IMG/VR virus record: IMGVR_UViG_3300018049_002704
Span: 1-22,443 of that record
Length of the DNA: 22,443 nt
Strand: one strand, 5' to 3'
Source of the DNA: a virus
Positions 22,076-22,443 of this stretch are shown one piece after another; within the stretch, counting starts at the first letter, position 1; every line of letters begins with the position of its first letter. The translations under genes were made by a program, and so were the position numbers. A model generated the notes under the pieces. That model was not told where the DNA came from, ran no database searches, and saw only the letters and a program-made list of their open reading frames with translations.

Positions 22076-22443
22076 TTATGTATATGTTACTTTAACAAAA
22101 CCGCCCTGACCGTGGGTACCATAGCAGTATCCTCCGCCACAAGCAACGGCGTGCATACCTGAACCACTTGGCCAAGATGCGCAAGATGGATCTAAGTTTT
22201 CACCAGTTCTTGACATCTGCGTACACTGATCGTTAGTCCAGCGTCCTGTTTGAGCGCCGCTATTTCTATATGTTATTAGGGCTTGTCTGCAAAAGTTGTT
22301 ATTTAATATTGTTCCACCACCGCCCGGCATTACAACATCGCCTAAGCCGCAGCTTGATAAAATCCCCCAGCAACACGCTTGTCCGGCACAGTGTTGTCCT
22401 CTAGACATTTGTATGCATCCGCCAGCGCCTCCTGGTGCACACG
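22076..22443 (-). CDS. Third cysteine- and glycine-rich adhesin-like protein (5' end beyond window)
   Basis: The frame is open to the window edge, so the N-terminus is missing. Codons upstream of the first in-frame ATG (22408) read CAPGGAGGCIQ, the same Cys/Gly-rich composition, so that methionine is internal. The visible part has CAGQACCWG, VVMPGGGGTIL, several single cysteines and a C-terminal CYGTHGQGGFVKVTYT, matching the GAGGxVxxxY end of the two complete paralogues. The cysteine density is lower here than in the other two. It is the first gene seen of the leftward operon, 11 bases before the 218-residue chaperone-like gene. Confidence 0.8.
   Translation of the reverse strand, partial: CAPGGAGGCIQMSRGQHCAGQACCWGILSSCGLGDVVMPGGGGTILNNNFCRQALITYRNSGAQTGRWTNDQCTQMSRTGENLDPSCASWPSGSGMHAVACGGGYCYGTHGQGGFVKVTYT

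Noticed and set aside
22076-22408. A complete 110-residue gene starting at the ATG at 22408
   Set aside because: The frame is open upstream to the window edge with the same Cys/Gly-rich composition, so the gene is partial and this Met is internal.

Overview
The window is most likely part of the genome of an AT-rich, T4-like contractile-tailed phage, probably marine. Three adjacent proteins look like the T4 neck and tail-completion set gp13, gp14 and gp15. Most of the rest is a tail-fibre or adhesin region containing sugar-modification genes. Octamers matching the T4 late promoter (TATAAATA and GATAAATA) precede the structural operons, while two sigma70-type promoters precede metabolic genes. 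The host cannot be read from the sequence. SAR11-type or cyanobacterial hosts are plausible only by analogy with similar marine T4-like phages. No tRNA, integrase, transposon or CRISPR array was seen, and no gene-free stretch exceeds about 100 bases.

Layout. Positions 1-1294 (minus): a truncated P-loop deoxynucleotide kinase-like gene, then gp13. Positions 1339-3923 (plus): gp14 and gp15, divergent from gp13 across a 9-bp inverted repeat whose arms are outward-facing late promoters. Positions 3932-7358 (plus): a Nudix hydrolase, then a tightly overlapping ADP-heptose cassette (HldE-like, HldD-like, cupin, GmhB-like) behind a consensus TTGACA-N17-TATAAT promoter. Positions 7355-18853 (minus): a late operon read as GT9/heptosyltransferase-like, SGNH hydrolase-like, NodU-type carbamoyltransferase, two small structural proteins and a 2174-residue repeat-rich structural protein. 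Positions 18953-22443 (minus): an operon alternating cysteine- and glycine-rich adhesin-like proteins with chaperone-like proteins, ending at a perfect hairpin.

How the genes may work together. HldE, GmhB and HldD are three of the four enzymes that make ADP-L-glycero-D-manno-heptose. The fourth, the isomerase GmhA, is absent, and a cupin sits in its place. About 10 kb away a heptosyltransferase-like protein heads the tail-fibre operon together with a carbamoyltransferase and an SGNH protein. The most economical reading is a two-stage system: the donor sugar is made from a host-type promoter, then transferred and further decorated (possibly carbamoylated) late in infection. The acceptor could be the phage's own fibres or the host lipopolysaccharide. 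The cysteine-rich adhesin cluster is the second unusual feature.
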